Source: Streptomyces sp. NBC_00569
Lineage (GTDB): Bacteria; Actinomycetota; Actinomycetes; Streptomycetales; Streptomycetaceae
Reading direction: 5' to 3'
Assembly: GCF_036345255.1 (NCBI RefSeq)
Contig: NZ_CP107783.1
Coordinates: 5,502,001-5,566,000 of the forward strand
Length of the DNA stretch: 64,000 nucleotides
Below are positions 16,065 to 25,038 of the stretch, piece by piece. Below the pieces are notes generated by a model, which did no database searches, was not told the origin of the DNA, and worked only from the letters and a program-made list of their open reading frames with translations. The position numbers and the translations under genes were made by a program. Each line of letters opens with the position of its first letter. The first letter of the stretch is position 1.

Positions 16065-17024
16065 ATGGACGAGAACGCATCGCTGACCGAGCGTTTCGAG
16101 AAGGACCGGACCCGGCTGCGCGCGGTGGCCTACCGGATGCTCGGCTCGGTGACCGAGGCGGACGACGCGGTGCAGGAGACCTGGCTGCGCCTCAGCCGCA
16201 CGGCCGACGCGCACTCGCATGACGCGGAGGGGGAGGAGAGGGGAGACGGGGACGCGCCCGCCGGCATAGAGAACCTCACCGGCTGGCTGACCACGGTCGT
16301 GTCGCGTGTGTGCCTCAACATGCTGCGCGCCCGCGAGAACCGCCGCGAGGACCCTCTCGACGCGTACGTCCCCGATCCGGACGCCGCCCCGGAGGGCGGG
16401 CGTGACCCCGAGGAGGAGGCGCTGCTCGCCGATTCGGTCGGCGTCGCCCTCCTCGTGGTACTCGACACCCTGACCCCCGCCGAGCGGCTCGCCTTCGTGC
16501 TGCACGACATGTTCGCCGTGCCGTTCGACGAGATCGGGCCGCTGATCGAGCGGGCCCCGGCCGCGACCAGGCAGCTCGCCAGCCGCGCCCGCCGCCGGGT
16601 CAGGGGCGTCGCCCCGGCGCCCGGCGCCGATCTGCCGCGCAGGCGCCAGGTCGTCGAGGCGTTCCTGGCCGCCACGCGCGGCGGGAACTTCGACGCGCTG
16701 GTCTCCCTGCTCCACCCGGACGTGGTGCTCCGCGCGGACCGCACGGTCGTCCCGACCCCCGAGCCCGTCGTGGTCCGCGGCGCCGCCACGGTGGCCCGCG
16801 GCGCGATGGCCGCCACGGGCCGCGCCCTGTTCACCGGTCCCGCGCTGATCGACGGCACGGCCGGCCTCGTGATGGCACCCGGCGGCCGCCTGTTCCTGGT
16901 GCTGGTCTTCACGGTCACCGGCGACCTGATCACGGGCATCGACGTGATCGCGGAACCGGAGCGCCTGCGTCACCTGGACATCACCGTTCTCGACGGTGAT
17001 CCGGGCGGTCCGCACGGGGAATAG
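16065..17024 (+). CDS. ECF41 (SigJ-like) RNA polymerase sigma factor
   Basis: 319 residues, longer than usual ECF factors because of a C-terminal SnoaL-like extension (about 190-319), the hallmark of ECF41. Region 2 is seen in AYRMLGSVTEADDAVQETWLRL (in part, about 24-45), region 4 in LTPAERLAFVLHDMFAVPFDEI (in part) to TRQLASRARRRVRG (about 140-180). The C-terminal domain regulates activity in this group; no separate anti-sigma factor is expected and none is seen. GAGGAA lies 8 nt before ATG 16065. The adjacent divergent SDR gene is the likely target. Confidence 0.88.
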   Translation: MDENASLTERFEKDRTRLRAVAYRMLGSVTEADDAVQETWLRLSRTADAHSHDAEGEERGDGDAPAGIENLTGWLTTVVSRVCLNMLRARENRREDPLDAYVPDPDAAPEGGRDPEEEALLADSVGVALLVVLDTLTPAERLAFVLHDMFAVPFDEIGPLIERAPAATRQLASRARRRVRGVAPAPGADLPRRRQVVEAFLAATRGGNFDALVSLLHPDVVLRADRTVVPTPEPVVVRGAATVARGAMAATGRALFTGPALIDGTAGLVMAPGGRLFLVLVFTVTGDLITGIDVIAEPERLRHLDITVLDGDPGGPHGE

Positions 17025-17095
17025 GGCGGTACGAGGAACGGAGGCTCGCGGCGAGTGGCCGGACGCGGGCACGGGCCCGGCCGTACGCTGGCAGC

Positions 17096-17560
17096 GTGAC
17101 GCTCGATGACCTCGTAAGGCTGCGCCGGGCCCGGGACATGATGGACCGCGACTACGCGCAGCCCCTCGACGTCCCGGCCCTGGCGCGTGCCGCGCACATG
17201 TCGCCCGGGCACTTCTCCCGCAGCTTCCGGGCGGCCTTCGGCGAAACCCCGTACAGCTATCTGATGACCCGCCGTGTCGAGCGGGCCAAGGCGCTGCTGC
17301 GGCGGGGCGATCTGAGCGTGACGGAGGTCTGCTTCGAGGTCGGCTGTACGTCGCTGGGGTCGTTCAGCTCGCGTTTCACCGAGCTGGTCGGCGAGACCCC
17401 GAGCGCGTACCGGGCCCGCAGTCACGAGCCGGGCGCGGTCATACCCGCGTGCGTGTCCAAGATCCTCACCCGCCCCGTCCGCAAAGGACCGGCCGGGGGC
17501 GGGCACGTCCTCGACGCCCAAGTCCTCGACGGAGAACCGGAAACGGGCCCTCGCGCGTAG
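17096..17560 (+). CDS. AraC-family regulator, short form
   Basis: 154 residues, almost entirely the two AraC HTHs: LDVPALARAAHMSPGHFSRSF (in part, about 23-44) and LSVTEVCFEVGCTSLGSFSSRF (in part, about 72-93), with the GETPSAYR signature at about 99. There is no N-terminal sensing domain; a 45-residue C-terminal tail is unconserved. GTG 17096 lies 6 nt after TACGCT (leaderless). Short members of this type are often found beside glyoxalase-like or oxidoreductase genes. Here the sigma factor gene lies upstream on the same strand, 71 bp away. The target is unknown. Confidence 0.85.
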   Translation: MTLDDLVRLRRARDMMDRDYAQPLDVPALARAAHMSPGHFSRSFRAAFGETPYSYLMTRRVERAKALLRRGDLSVTEVCFEVGCTSLGSFSSRFTELVGETPSAYRARSHEPGAVIPACVSKILTRPVRKGPAGGGHVLDAQVLDGEPETGPRA

Positions 17561-17595
17561 GCCTCACGCCGCCTTCCGGGTGGCGTGGAGCACTT

Positions 17596-17615
17596 TTGCA
17601 AGCGGCCGCTTGCAA
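17596..17615. promoter_or_regulatory. 20-bp perfect palindrome upstream of the XRE gene
   Basis: TTGCAAGCGGCCGCTTGCAA is its own reverse complement over all 20 bases and lies 30 bp before the start of the XRE regulator. An autoregulatory operator is the simplest reading. Confidence 0.6.
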
Positions 17616-17645
17616 TAGTTAGCACCGGCGAGGCACTATCGGAAC

Positions 17646-18074
17646 ATGGCATCGCTCAACGTCGGCAATCTCGGTGAGTACCTGCGCGAGCAGCGCCGCA
17701 GTGCGCAGCTCTCGCTCAGGCAGCTCGCCGATGCCGCCGGGGTGTCCAATCCGTATCTGAGCCAGATCGAGCGCGGTCTTCGCAAGCCGAGCGCGGAGGT
17801 CCTCCAGCAGGTGGCCAAGGCCCTGCGGATCTCCGCGGAGACGCTGTACGTGCGAGCCGGGATTCTCGATGCGGAGCGGGAGCGGGAAGAGGTGGAGACG
17901 CGCGCCGTCATCCTCGCCGACCCCTCGCTCAACGGGCGCCAGAAACAAGTGCTGTTGCAGATCTACGAGTCCTTCAGGAAAGAGAACGGGACCGAGGTGC
18001 AGCACGACAGTCACGAACACCCCGCCGACGGCCCCCGCACGGCCGGGAGCAGCGGTGCCGAACCCTCAAGCTGA
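17646..18074 (+). CDS. XRE-family regulator, first gene of hbhA-like locus
   Basis: 142 residues. The HTH is at about residues 9-65 (YLREQRRSAQLSLRQLADAAG, in part, then VSNPYLSQIERGLRKPSAEVL). The C-terminal half is charged and ends in a disordered His/Pro/Ser tail. It is followed 28 bp downstream by an HbhA-like gene and then by a DUF2516 gene; the same three-gene order (Rv0474-hbhA-Rv0476) is known in mycobacteria. A perfect 20-bp palindrome upstream suggests autoregulation. Confidence 0.85.
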   Translation: MASLNVGNLGEYLREQRRSAQLSLRQLADAAGVSNPYLSQIERGLRKPSAEVLQQVAKALRISAETLYVRAGILDAEREREEVETRAVILADPSLNGRQKQVLLQIYESFRKENGTEVQHDSHEHPADGPRTAGSSGAEPSS

Positions 18075-18102
18075 AGCCGATGTGATCCGGGAGGACCACG
18101 CC

Positions 18103-18699
18103 ATGGCCATCACCGACGACCTGCGCAAGACCCTCAGCAACCCGACCCCCCTCTACTTCGCCGCCGGCACGGCCGAGCTCGCCTATCAGCAGGCGAAGAA
18201 GGTGCCCGGCATCGTGGAGCAGCTGCGCGCCGAGGCCCCGGCCCGGTTCGAGGCCGTGCGCAACACCGACCCGAAGGACGTCCAGGAGAAGGCGGCCGGC
18301 CGCGCCAAGGAGGCCCAGGCGGCCATCCAGGCCAAGGTCACCGAGGTGCTCGGCACGCTCGACACCGACCTGAAGAAGATCGGCGAGTCCGCTCAGGACC
18401 TCGCGCTGCGGGGTGTGGGCGTCGCCGCCGAGTATGCCGTCAAGGCCCGCGAGACCTACGAGAAGGTCGCCGAGCACGGCGAGGAGACCGTGCGGGCCTG
18501 GCGCGGTGAGGCGGCCGACGAGATCCTCGAGGTCGCCGAGGCCGTCGAGCCCGGCGCGGAGTCCGTGGCCGTGGCCGACGAGCCGGCCACCGCGAAGCCC
18601 GGGCCGGCCGACGCGTCCGCCAAGAAGCCGGTGGCCGTGAAGAAGGCCCCGGCCAAGAAGACGACGACCGTGAAGAAGACCGCGCCCTCCGGCAAGTAG
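18103..18699 (+). CDS. HbhA-like coiled-coil protein with Lys/Ala/Pro tail
   Basis: 198 residues from ATG 18103 with ribosome binding site GGGAGGACC. Residues about 20-150 are strongly alpha-helical with coiled-coil character (QLRAEAPARFEAVRNTDPK ... AEYAVKARETYEKVAEHG). The C-terminus (about 170-198) is rich in Lys, Ala and Pro (KKPVAVKKAPAKKTTTVKK, in part), like the heparin-binding region of mycobacterial HbhA. There is no signal peptide, also as in HbhA. In Streptomyces the role is more likely cell-surface or lipid-body binding than host adhesion; that is inference. Confidence 0.82.
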   Translation: MAITDDLRKTLSNPTPLYFAAGTAELAYQQAKKVPGIVEQLRAEAPARFEAVRNTDPKDVQEKAAGRAKEAQAAIQAKVTEVLGTLDTDLKKIGESAQDLALRGVGVAAEYAVKARETYEKVAEHGEETVRAWRGEAADEILEVAEAVEPGAESVAVADEPATAKPGPADASAKKPVAVKKAPAKKTTTVKKTAPSGK

Positions 18700-18827
18700 C
18701 GGCACGGCGGGGTGAACAAAGCGGTACGGAGCGTACCGAGGGGCGGGCCGGGCACTTACCGGGTGTCCGGCCCGTTCACCGGGTACGGTGACCGCGTAGG
18801 ACTGACCTGACTCGGGTGGTGGGCGTT

Positions 18828-19169
18828 GTGCTGATGTCGGCTTTCGGCGGCTTGATGTGGCTGCTCTACACCGCCATGCTCGTGCTCGCGGTGGTTGCTC
18901 TGGTGATGGCCGCGTTCTCGCGCGAGGACGCGTTCCGCGCCGCGGACAAGCAGAACAAGATGTTCTGGCTGATCATCCTCGGCATCGCGGTCGCGGTGAA
19001 TCTGCTCGTCCCGATGCTGTTCCTCCAGCTCGCGGGGCTCGTCGCGACGATCGTCTTCTTCGTGGACGTGCGGCCCGCGCTCCAGCAGGTGTCGGGCGGC
19101 GGCCGGGGCCGCCGTGGCGGCGGCTCCAGCAGTGACGGTCCGTACGGGCCGTACAACGGCGGGCGCTGA
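18828..19169 (+). CDS. DUF2516 family membrane protein
   Basis: 113 residues if started at GTG 18828 (ATG 18834 and GTG 18816 are in frame; GGTGGTGGG fits 18828 best). There are three hydrophobic segments (about 8-27, 47-62, 65-85), with the conserved REDAFRAADKQNKMFWL block between the first two. The C-terminal 25 residues are Gly/Arg/Ser rich. It is the third gene of the XRE-HbhA-DUF2516 set conserved in actinobacteria; the function is not known. Confidence 0.82.
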   Translation: MLMSAFGGLMWLLYTAMLVLAVVALVMAAFSREDAFRAADKQNKMFWLIILGIAVAVNLLVPMLFLQLAGLVATIVFFVDVRPALQQVSGGGRGRRGGGSSSDGPYGPYNGGR

Positions 19170-19212
19170 GCCCTCCGGCATCCGGGGGGCGACCGCCCCC
19201 CCGGATCAGGGG

Positions 19213-20511
19213 CTAGTTCCCCCGGTCCAGGAGGACGACTGCCACGTCGTCCGTGAGGTCGCCGCCGTTGAGGTCGCGGGCCTCGTTCACCGTCGCGTCG
19301 ATGAGTTCCTCGCCGCGCAGTCCCTCAGCGACCTTGCGGCGCACCATGTCCACCATGCCGTCCTGGCCCAGGCGCTGCTTGCCGCCGCCGACCCGTCCCT
19401 CGATCAGGCCGTCCGTGTAGAGCATCAGGCTCCACGTCGGGCCGAGCTCGACCTGACGGCGCGGCCAGCGGGCGCGCGGCAGCAGACCGAGCGCCGGGCC
19501 GTTGTCCTCGTACGGGAGCAGCTCGGCGCGCCGCCCCGGGCGCGCAATCAGCGGCGACGGGTGGCCCGCGAGGCACAGGCCCGCGCGGCGGCCGTCGGCG
19601 GAGATGTCGACCGTGCACAGCGTCGCGAAGATCTCGTCGTCCGCCCGCTCATGTTCGAGGACCTGCTGGAGCGTGGAGAGCAGCTCGTCGCCGCACAGGC
19701 CGGCGAACGTCAACGCCCGCCAGGCGATGCGCAGTTCGACACCGAGCGCCGCCTCGTCGGGGCCGTGCCCGCAGACGTCGCCGATCATGGCGTGCACCGT
19801 GCCGTCGGGCGTGCGGACGGCGTCGTAGAAGTCACCGCCGAGCAGCGCGCGGGAGCGGCCCGGGCGGTAGCGGGCCGCGAAACGCAGCGGGGAGCCGTCC
19901 AGGAGCGGCGTCGGGAGCAGGCCGCGCTCCAGGCGGGCGTTCTCCTGGGCGCGCAGCCGGGACTCGGCGAGCTTGCGCTGGGCGACGTCGGCGCGCCTGC
20001 GCTCGACGGCGTAGCGCACCGCACGGCCCAGCAGGCGGCCGTCCAGCTCGTCGCGGAACAGATAGTCCTGGGCACCGACGCGCACGGCCTCGGCGCCGCG
20101 CTCCGCGTCGCCGGACGCGGTGAGAGCGAGGACGGCGTGCCGCGGCGCGAGGCGCAGGACGTGCCGGAGCGTCTCCAGCTCGTCGGCGTCCGTGGCCGCG
20201 CCGGGCGCGGGCAGGGCGAGGTCGAGCAGGATGCAGTGGACGTCGTCGGTGAGGAGTCGCTCGGCCTCGGTGAGGTTGCGGGCGGTACGGACGCGGATCG
20301 GCTTGCCCGCCGAGTCGGTCAGTTCGGGCACGCCGAGGGAGGCGGTGGGGTCGTCCTCGATGACGAGGAGCGTCAGAGGGCCACCTCCGCCGCTCTGGGC
20401 GCCGGAGGCCGTGGGCTGCCGGGGCAGCGTGACGGGCGGCGTCGGCACTGTCGGAGCCTGACCACCTTCCACGGCCGGGATAGCTCTCTGCCGCGGTACG
20501 GGTACGGGCAT
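19213..20511 (-). CDS. Response regulator fused to SpoIIE-type PP2C phosphatase
   Basis: 432 residues from ATG 20511 (GGGAAGGAACC upstream). The chain has a disordered Pro-rich N-terminus (1-45), a receiver domain (about 47-165; acidic pocket in VIEDD, phospho-acceptor Asp in CILLDLALP, conserved Thr in LALTASGD), a coiled-coil linker (AQRKLAESRLRAQENARLERG, in part) and a PP2C/SpoIIE phosphatase domain (about 215-432; GGDFYDAV, IGDVCGHGPDEAALG, LTDDVAVV). Such proteins dephosphorylate anti-anti-sigma factors of the SigB type in partner-switching cascades. No partner gene is adjacent. Confidence 0.88.
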   Translation of the reverse strand: MPVPVPRQRAIPAVEGGQAPTVPTPPVTLPRQPTASGAQSGGGGPLTLLVIEDDPTASLGVPELTDSAGKPIRVRTARNLTEAERLLTDDVHCILLDLALPAPGAATDADELETLRHVLRLAPRHAVLALTASGDAERGAEAVRVGAQDYLFRDELDGRLLGRAVRYAVERRRADVAQRKLAESRLRAQENARLERGLLPTPLLDGSPLRFAARYRPGRSRALLGGDFYDAVRTPDGTVHAMIGDVCGHGPDEAALGVELRIAWRALTFAGLCGDELLSTLQQVLEHERADDEIFATLCTVDISADGRRAGLCLAGHPSPLIARPGRRAELLPYEDNGPALGLLPRARWPRRQVELGPTWSLMLYTDGLIEGRVGGGKQRLGQDGMVDMVRRKVAEGLRGEELIDATVNEARDLNGGDLTDDVAVVLLDRGN

Positions 20512-20782
20512 CGCTCGGTTCCTTCCCTCCCCCCGAGGGCGTGGTGGAGCGAAGGATCGTCGCACCACCGACGGTGGACCTTAGCGGTAGGCGGCGTCGC
20601 AACGGAATGGTGAGAGGCAAACCGCCACTGTCATATGCCGCATCAGTTAACGGAATTGGGCACGCCAGAGGGCCCATCGGCCGATTCGGGGATGACGAAG
20701 GTCACGTCGGTTCACTGCAACCGGAGGCGCCGGAGTGCGGTGGGTCACGTGGCCCAGCTCACGACGACGCCCCCGCAGTCCT

Positions 20783-21844
20783 TTACGCGTCGGGGCGGAC
20801 GACCCCGAGGATCGCCATCGAGCCCGCGCCCGCGACCGTGACGTTCCGCCCGGGGCGCGGCGCGTGCACGATGGCGCCGTCCCCTATGTACATCCCGACG
20901 TGGCTGGCGTCGCCGAAGTAGATGATCAGGTCGCCGGGGCGCATGTCCTTGATGTCGATGTGCTTGAGCTGCTTCCACTGCTCCTGCGAGGTCCGCGGGA
21001 TCGGCCGTCCGGCCGCCGACCACGCCCGCGAGGTCAGGCCCGAGCAGTCGTAGGAGCCGGGGCCCTCGGCGCCCCACACGTAGGGCTTGCCGAGCTGGCC
21101 GGTGGCGAACGCGACCGCCTTCTTGCCCTGCGCCGACGCGCTGCCCTTGATGTCCTTCAGGACCCCCGAGCCGAGCCAGGCCGTCTGCCGCTTGTACTCG
21201 GCCTGCTGCTCCAGCTTCTTCAGCCGCTCCCGCTCCTCTTTCTCGAGCTGCGACTCGAGCTTCTCGGCGGCCGCGATCTTGCTCTTGATCTTCTTCTTCG
21301 CCCGGGCCTTCTCCTTGCGGCCGGCCTCGAGCTTCTTCCAGTTCCGCGTGGCGTCCTGGGCGTACGTCTGCAGGTCCTCCTGCGTCCGGGCCATCTCGCC
21401 CAGGAGCCCCTTGGTGGCGTGCTGCCCCTGCCGCATCCGGTCCGCGCCGTCCAGGAACCGCGACGGGTCGTCCGAGAGCATCAGCTGCGCCTCCGGCGGC
21501 ATACCGCCGTCGCGGTACTGCTGGCGGGCCGCGGCGCCCGCGCGGGACTTCAGCCGGTCCAGCTTCTTCTGGCCGGCGACGATGTCCTTGGCCAACTGGA
21601 CGATCTGTCCCGACTGCTTCTCGGCCTTCTCCTCGGCCGCGTTGTACGCCTCCGTGGCGACGGCCGCGTCGTGGTAGAGCCCGTCGAGCCGGGCGCGCAC
21701 CTGCTCAAGGTCCGCGCCTCTGTCGGACGTTGACGGCGGCGCGGGCCGCGCGGGACTCGCGTACGCGGCGCCTGGCGCCGTCAGTACGGTCAACGCGCTG
21801 ACCAGTGCCACGGCCGCCATGACTGTCGTGCTCCGCCTGCTCAT
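20783..21844 (-). CDS. Secreted NlpC/P60 peptidoglycan endopeptidase
   Basis: 353 residues. There is a Sec signal peptide (about 1-30, ending near AYA). Residues about 45-215 are a long coiled coil with many Lys/Glu/Gln (QSGQIVQLAKDIVAGQKKL, in part). The C-terminal NlpC/P60 domain (about 240-353) has the catalytic Cys in YDCSGLTSRAW, the His in DASHVGMYIG and the third polar residue near IVHAPRPG. The domain order matches RipA/CwlO-like cell-wall hydrolases, which cleave between D-Glu and meso/LL-Dpm. No c-di-AMP riboswitch was found in the 120 bp upstream. Confidence 0.9.
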   Translation of the reverse strand: MSRRSTTVMAAVALVSALTVLTAPGAAYASPARPAPPSTSDRGADLEQVRARLDGLYHDAAVATEAYNAAEEKAEKQSGQIVQLAKDIVAGQKKLDRLKSRAGAAARQQYRDGGMPPEAQLMLSDDPSRFLDGADRMRQGQHATKGLLGEMARTQEDLQTYAQDATRNWKKLEAGRKEKARAKKKIKSKIAAAEKLESQLEKEERERLKKLEQQAEYKRQTAWLGSGVLKDIKGSASAQGKKAVAFATGQLGKPYVWGAEGPGSYDCSGLTSRAWSAAGRPIPRTSQEQWKQLKHIDIKDMRPGDLIIYFGDASHVGMYIGDGAIVHAPRPGRNVTVAGAGSMAILGVVRPDA

Positions 21845-22066
21845 CGCGCTCCGCCCCCAAGTCGTGAAGACCCATCAAAACTGATTTACCGTCAGTAACT
21901 TACGGATGCCCAGGGATGGTGCCACGCCGGCGCCGAATGTGACAGAGCCGGGCAACAACTCCCTATCCGCTCCCGGCCCGCCCCATCGGTCCCGCACGCC
22001 CCTGCCCCGCACCGTCTGACGTACGACCCCCGGAGATCGTTCCCTCGGGCTCCGGACGCGCCTTCG

Positions 22067-22861
22067 TCAGCGAAGGGGAGCCAACGCCCCCCAGGCGACC
22101 GTCACTTCTCCCTGCCGCCAGCGCGCGGGCCGGTCGAGCACCGGCCAGTCCGCGCTCAGCGCCCGTGCCGTCCGGATCCACCGCTGCCGCGCCCCGTACG
22201 AGGCGTAGGGGGCGGCCGCCGCCCAGGCGCGGTCGAAGTCGCGCAGGAACGCGTGGACCGGCTCGCCCGGCACGTTGCGGTGGATGAGCGCCTTGGGGAG
22301 GCGCTCGGCGAGGTCGGACGGGCGGTCGAGGGAGCCGAGGCGGGTCGCGAAGGTGACCGTGCGGGGGCCCTCGGGTCCGAGCGCCACCCACACGTGGCGG
22401 CGGCCGATCTCGTCGCAGGTCCCCTCGACCAGGAGCCCGCCGGGCGCGAGCCGGGCGGTCAGCCGCCGCCATACGTCGGCGACCTGGTCCTCGTCGTACT
22501 GGCGCAGCACGTTCGCGGCCCTGATCAGGAGCGGGTCGTGGGGGAGGGGCACCTCGAAGCCGCCGTGGCGGAAGGTGAGGCCGTCCTGTTCATAGGGGAG
22601 GGCGGCGGCGACCCGCGCCGGCTCGATCTCGATGCCCACCACGCGCGCGCGTGGCGCCACGGTGCGCAGTCGGTGCAGCAGCTCGACCGCGGTCCAGGGC
22701 GCGGCTCCGTAGCCGAGGTCGACGGCGACAGGGTGGTCGGCGCGGCGCAGGGCGGCACCGTGCGTGGCCGCGATCCAGCGGTCCATGCGGCGCAGTCGAT
22801 TGGGGTTGGTGGTCCCGCGTGTGACCGTTCCCACGGGGCGGGACGGGGGGCGCGGGCTCAT
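22067..22861 (-). CDS. Class I SAM-dependent methyltransferase-like protein
   Basis: 264 residues. The Rossmann start is VAVDLGYGAAPWTAVEL (about residue 46), where the usual D-x-G-x-G is DLGYG, followed by the acidic end of beta 2, VVGIEIE (about 75), and a post-I region LIRAANVLRQYDEDQV. ATG 22861 has TACCCT 7 nt upstream (leaderless). It is divergent from mshA, a position I know to be conserved in Streptomyces. The methyl acceptor is unknown. Confidence 0.75.
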   Translation of the reverse strand: MSPRPPSRPVGTVTRGTTNPNRLRRMDRWIAATHGAALRRADHPVAVDLGYGAAPWTAVELLHRLRTVAPRARVVGIEIEPARVAAALPYEQDGLTFRHGGFEVPLPHDPLLIRAANVLRQYDEDQVADVWRRLTARLAPGGLLVEGTCDEIGRRHVWVALGPEGPRTVTFATRLGSLDRPSDLAERLPKALIHRNVPGEPVHAFLRDFDRAWAAAAPYASYGARQRWIRTARALSADWPVLDRPARWRQGEVTVAWGALAPLR

Positions 22862-23046
22862 GGGTACGAGGGTATGCGCCCGCCCCGGGCGCCCCAGGGT
22901 TGAGTCCCCGACGGTAATGATTCGGCAAAACGGAAATGGAGCGGAGACCTCCGGTGTTGGAGGGGCTGAAGGAGGGTTCGTGCCCGGGCTCCGCGCCCGA
23001 GGTTCCGCCCTCCACGAGCCGTGCCCGCAGCAAGGAGGACCGCCAC

Positions 23047-24396
23047 GTGAGCCAGTACGTGTCCAGGCTCCGCCGTTCCGGGACCTCGTCCCCGCGGCTC
23101 AGGTTCCCCGGCGCGCACCGCAGACCGCGTCGCGTGGCCATGCTCAGCGTGCACACGTCACCGCTCCACCAGCCCGGCACGGGCGACGCGGGCGGCATGA
23201 ACGTCTACATCGTCGAGCTCGCCAAGCGCCTCGCCGCGATCAACATCGAGGTCGAGATCTTCACGCGCGCCACGACCGGCGCGCTGCCCCCCTCCGTCGA
23301 GCTGGCGCCCGGCGTCCTGGTCCGGCACGTGGACGCGGGCCCGTACGAGGGTCTCGCCAAGGAGGAGCTGCCGGCCCAGCTGTGCGCCTTCACGCACGGC
23401 GTGATGCAGGCATGGGCGGGCCACCGGCCGGGCTACTACGACCTCGTCCACTCGCACTACTGGCTCTCCGGTCACGTCGGCTGGCTGGCCGCCGAGCGCT
23501 GGGGTGTCCCCCTCGTGCACGCCATGCACACCATGGCCAAGGTCAAGAACGCCGCGCTCGCCGAGGGGGACAGCCCCGAGCCCGCCGCGCGCGTCATCGG
23601 CGAGACCCAGATCGTCCGCGCCGCCGACCGCCTCATCGCGAACACCGCGGAGGAGGCCGACGAGCTCGTACGCCACTACGAGGCGGACGCCGCCAAGGTC
23701 GCCGTCGTCCACCCCGGCGTGAACCTGGACCGCTTCCGTCCCGCCGACGGCCGCGCCGCCGCCCGGCACCGCCTCGGCCTGCCCCAGGACGCCCTCATTC
23801 CGGTCTTCGCGGGCCGTATCCAGCCCCTCAAGGCGCCGGACATCCTGCTCAGGGCCGTCGCCGTCCTCCTCGACGAGCGGCCCGAGCTGCGCTCGCGGAT
23901 GGTCGTGCCCGTGGTGGGCGGCCCCAGCGGCAGCGGTCTGGCCAAGCCGGAGGGGCTGCAGAAGCTCGCCGCCAAGCTCGGCATCGCGGACGTCGTCCGC
24001 TTCCGCCCGCCGGTCGGGCAGGACCAGCTCGCGGACTGGTTCCGCGCTGCCTCCGTCCTCGTGATGCCGTCGTACAGCGAGTCCTTCGGGCTCGTCGCCA
24101 TAGAGGCGCAGGCGGCCGGTACGCCGGTGATCGCGGCCGCGGTCGGCGGTCTGCCCGTCGCCGTGCGCGACGAGACGACCGGCTTCCTGGTCCCGGGCCA
24201 CGACCCGGCGCTGTACGCACGCCGGCTGGGCGAGTTCGCCGACCGTCCACAGCTTGTGGACAGCATGGGCGCCGCCGCCGCGGCGCACGCGCAGGGCTTC
24301 GGCTGGGACACCGCGGCCTCCGCGACGGCCGATGTGTACACGGCGGCCACCTACGAGCACCGCCACCCCCGTCACGTACCCTCGCTGCATGGCTGA
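23047..24396 (+). CDS. mshA: D-inositol-3-phosphate glycosyltransferase (mycothiol step 1)
   Basis: 449 residues from GTG 23047, chosen for the strong AAGGAGG 8 nt upstream; the frame is open further up without conservation. It is a GT-B retaining glycosyltransferase (GT4): donor/acceptor loop [12 protein letters not shown] (about 41-52), [16 protein letters not shown] (about 260) and the E-x7-E nucleotide-sugar motif ESFGLVAIE (about 347). It transfers GlcNAc from UDP-GlcNAc to 1L-inositol-1-phosphate in the cytoplasm, the first step of mycothiol synthesis. Its last 8 nt overlap the next gene. Confidence 0.95.
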   Translation: MSQYVSRLRRSGTSSPRLRFPGAHRRPRRVAMLSVHTSPLHQPGTGDAGGMNVYIVELAKRLAAINIEVEIFTRATTGALPPSVELAPGVLVRHVDAGPYEGLAKEELPAQLCAFTHGVMQAWAGHRPGYYDLVHSHYWLSGHVGWLAAERWGVPLVHAMHTMAKVKNAALAEGDSPEPAARVIGETQIVRAADRLIANTAEEADELVRHYEADAAKVAVVHPGVNLDRFRPADGRAAARHRLGLPQDALIPVFAGRIQPLKAPDILLRAVAVLLDERPELRSRMVVPVVGGPSGSGLAKPEGLQKLAAKLGIADVVRFRPPVGQDQLADWFRAASVLVMPSYSESFGLVAIEAQAAGTPVIAAAVGGLPVAVRDETTGFLVPGHDPALYARRLGEFADRPQLVDSMGAAAAAHAQGFGWDTAASATADVYTAATYEHRHPRHVPSLHG

Positions 24397-24898
24397 CAGC
24401 ACCATGGCCGGCGCGGCGGCGGTCATCGAGCAGGTCCTCACCGAGGCCGAGCTCGAGTGGGAGAGCCCCGAGCCCGGCTCGTCGTACGTCGTGAAGCTGC
24501 CCGGGACGCGCAAGCTGTCGACGACGCTCTCGCTGCTCGTCGGCAAGCACTCGCTCTCGCTGAACGCGTTCGTGATCCGGCACCCGGACGAGAACGAGCA
24601 GGGCGTCCACCGCTGGCTCCTGGAACGCAACCTCCGTCTCTACGGCGTGAGTTACGCGGTCGACCAGCTCGGAGACGTCTACCTCACCGGCAAGCTGCCC
24701 CTCGCGGCCGTCACCCCGGACGAGGTCGACCGCCTCCTCGGCTCGGTCCTGGAGGCCGCTGACGGCGCGTTCAACACGCTCCTGGAGCTCGGTTTCGCGA
24801 GCGCGATCCGCCGCGAGTACGCCTGGCGGGTGTCGCGCGGGGAGTCCACGCGCAACCTCGACGCGTTCACGAATCTGACCCAGCGCCCCGCCAAGTAG
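24389..24898 (+). CDS. YbjN domain protein
   Basis: 169 residues. ATG 24389 overlaps the last codons of mshA. TACCCT at 24377-24382, inside mshA, is 6 nt before this ATG, so besides read-through there may be a leaderless internal promoter. The YbjN-type fold (class I chaperone-like, TY3K) is suggested by the [18 protein letters not shown] and [18 protein letters not shown] blocks and the C-terminal LELGFASAI. The function is unknown; the association with mshA is conserved in Streptomyces as I remember it. Confidence 0.82.
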   Translation: MADSTMAGAAAVIEQVLTEAELEWESPEPGSSYVVKLPGTRKLSTTLSLLVGKHSLSLNAFVIRHPDENEQGVHRWLLERNLRLYGVSYAVDQLGDVYLTGKLPLAAVTPDEVDRLLGSVLEAADGAFNTLLELGFASAIRREYAWRVSRGESTRNLDAFTNLTQRPAK

Positions 24899-25038
24899 CG
24901 CCCTTCTCCTGCCGGTTGACCGGTGCGCGACCCCTTCCGCCACAGGGGTCGCCGTGGCATGCTCGCGACCGACGCAGACATGAACGACGTTCACATCTTT
25001 GAACGTCCTCGAACTGGATCGTGCGGAGGGTGGCGACG

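Noticed and set aside
21845..21960. c-di-AMP (ydaO-type) riboswitch before the NlpC/P60 gene
   Set aside because: Looked for because such riboswitches precede some Streptomyces cell-wall hydrolase genes; the conserved core segments are not present.
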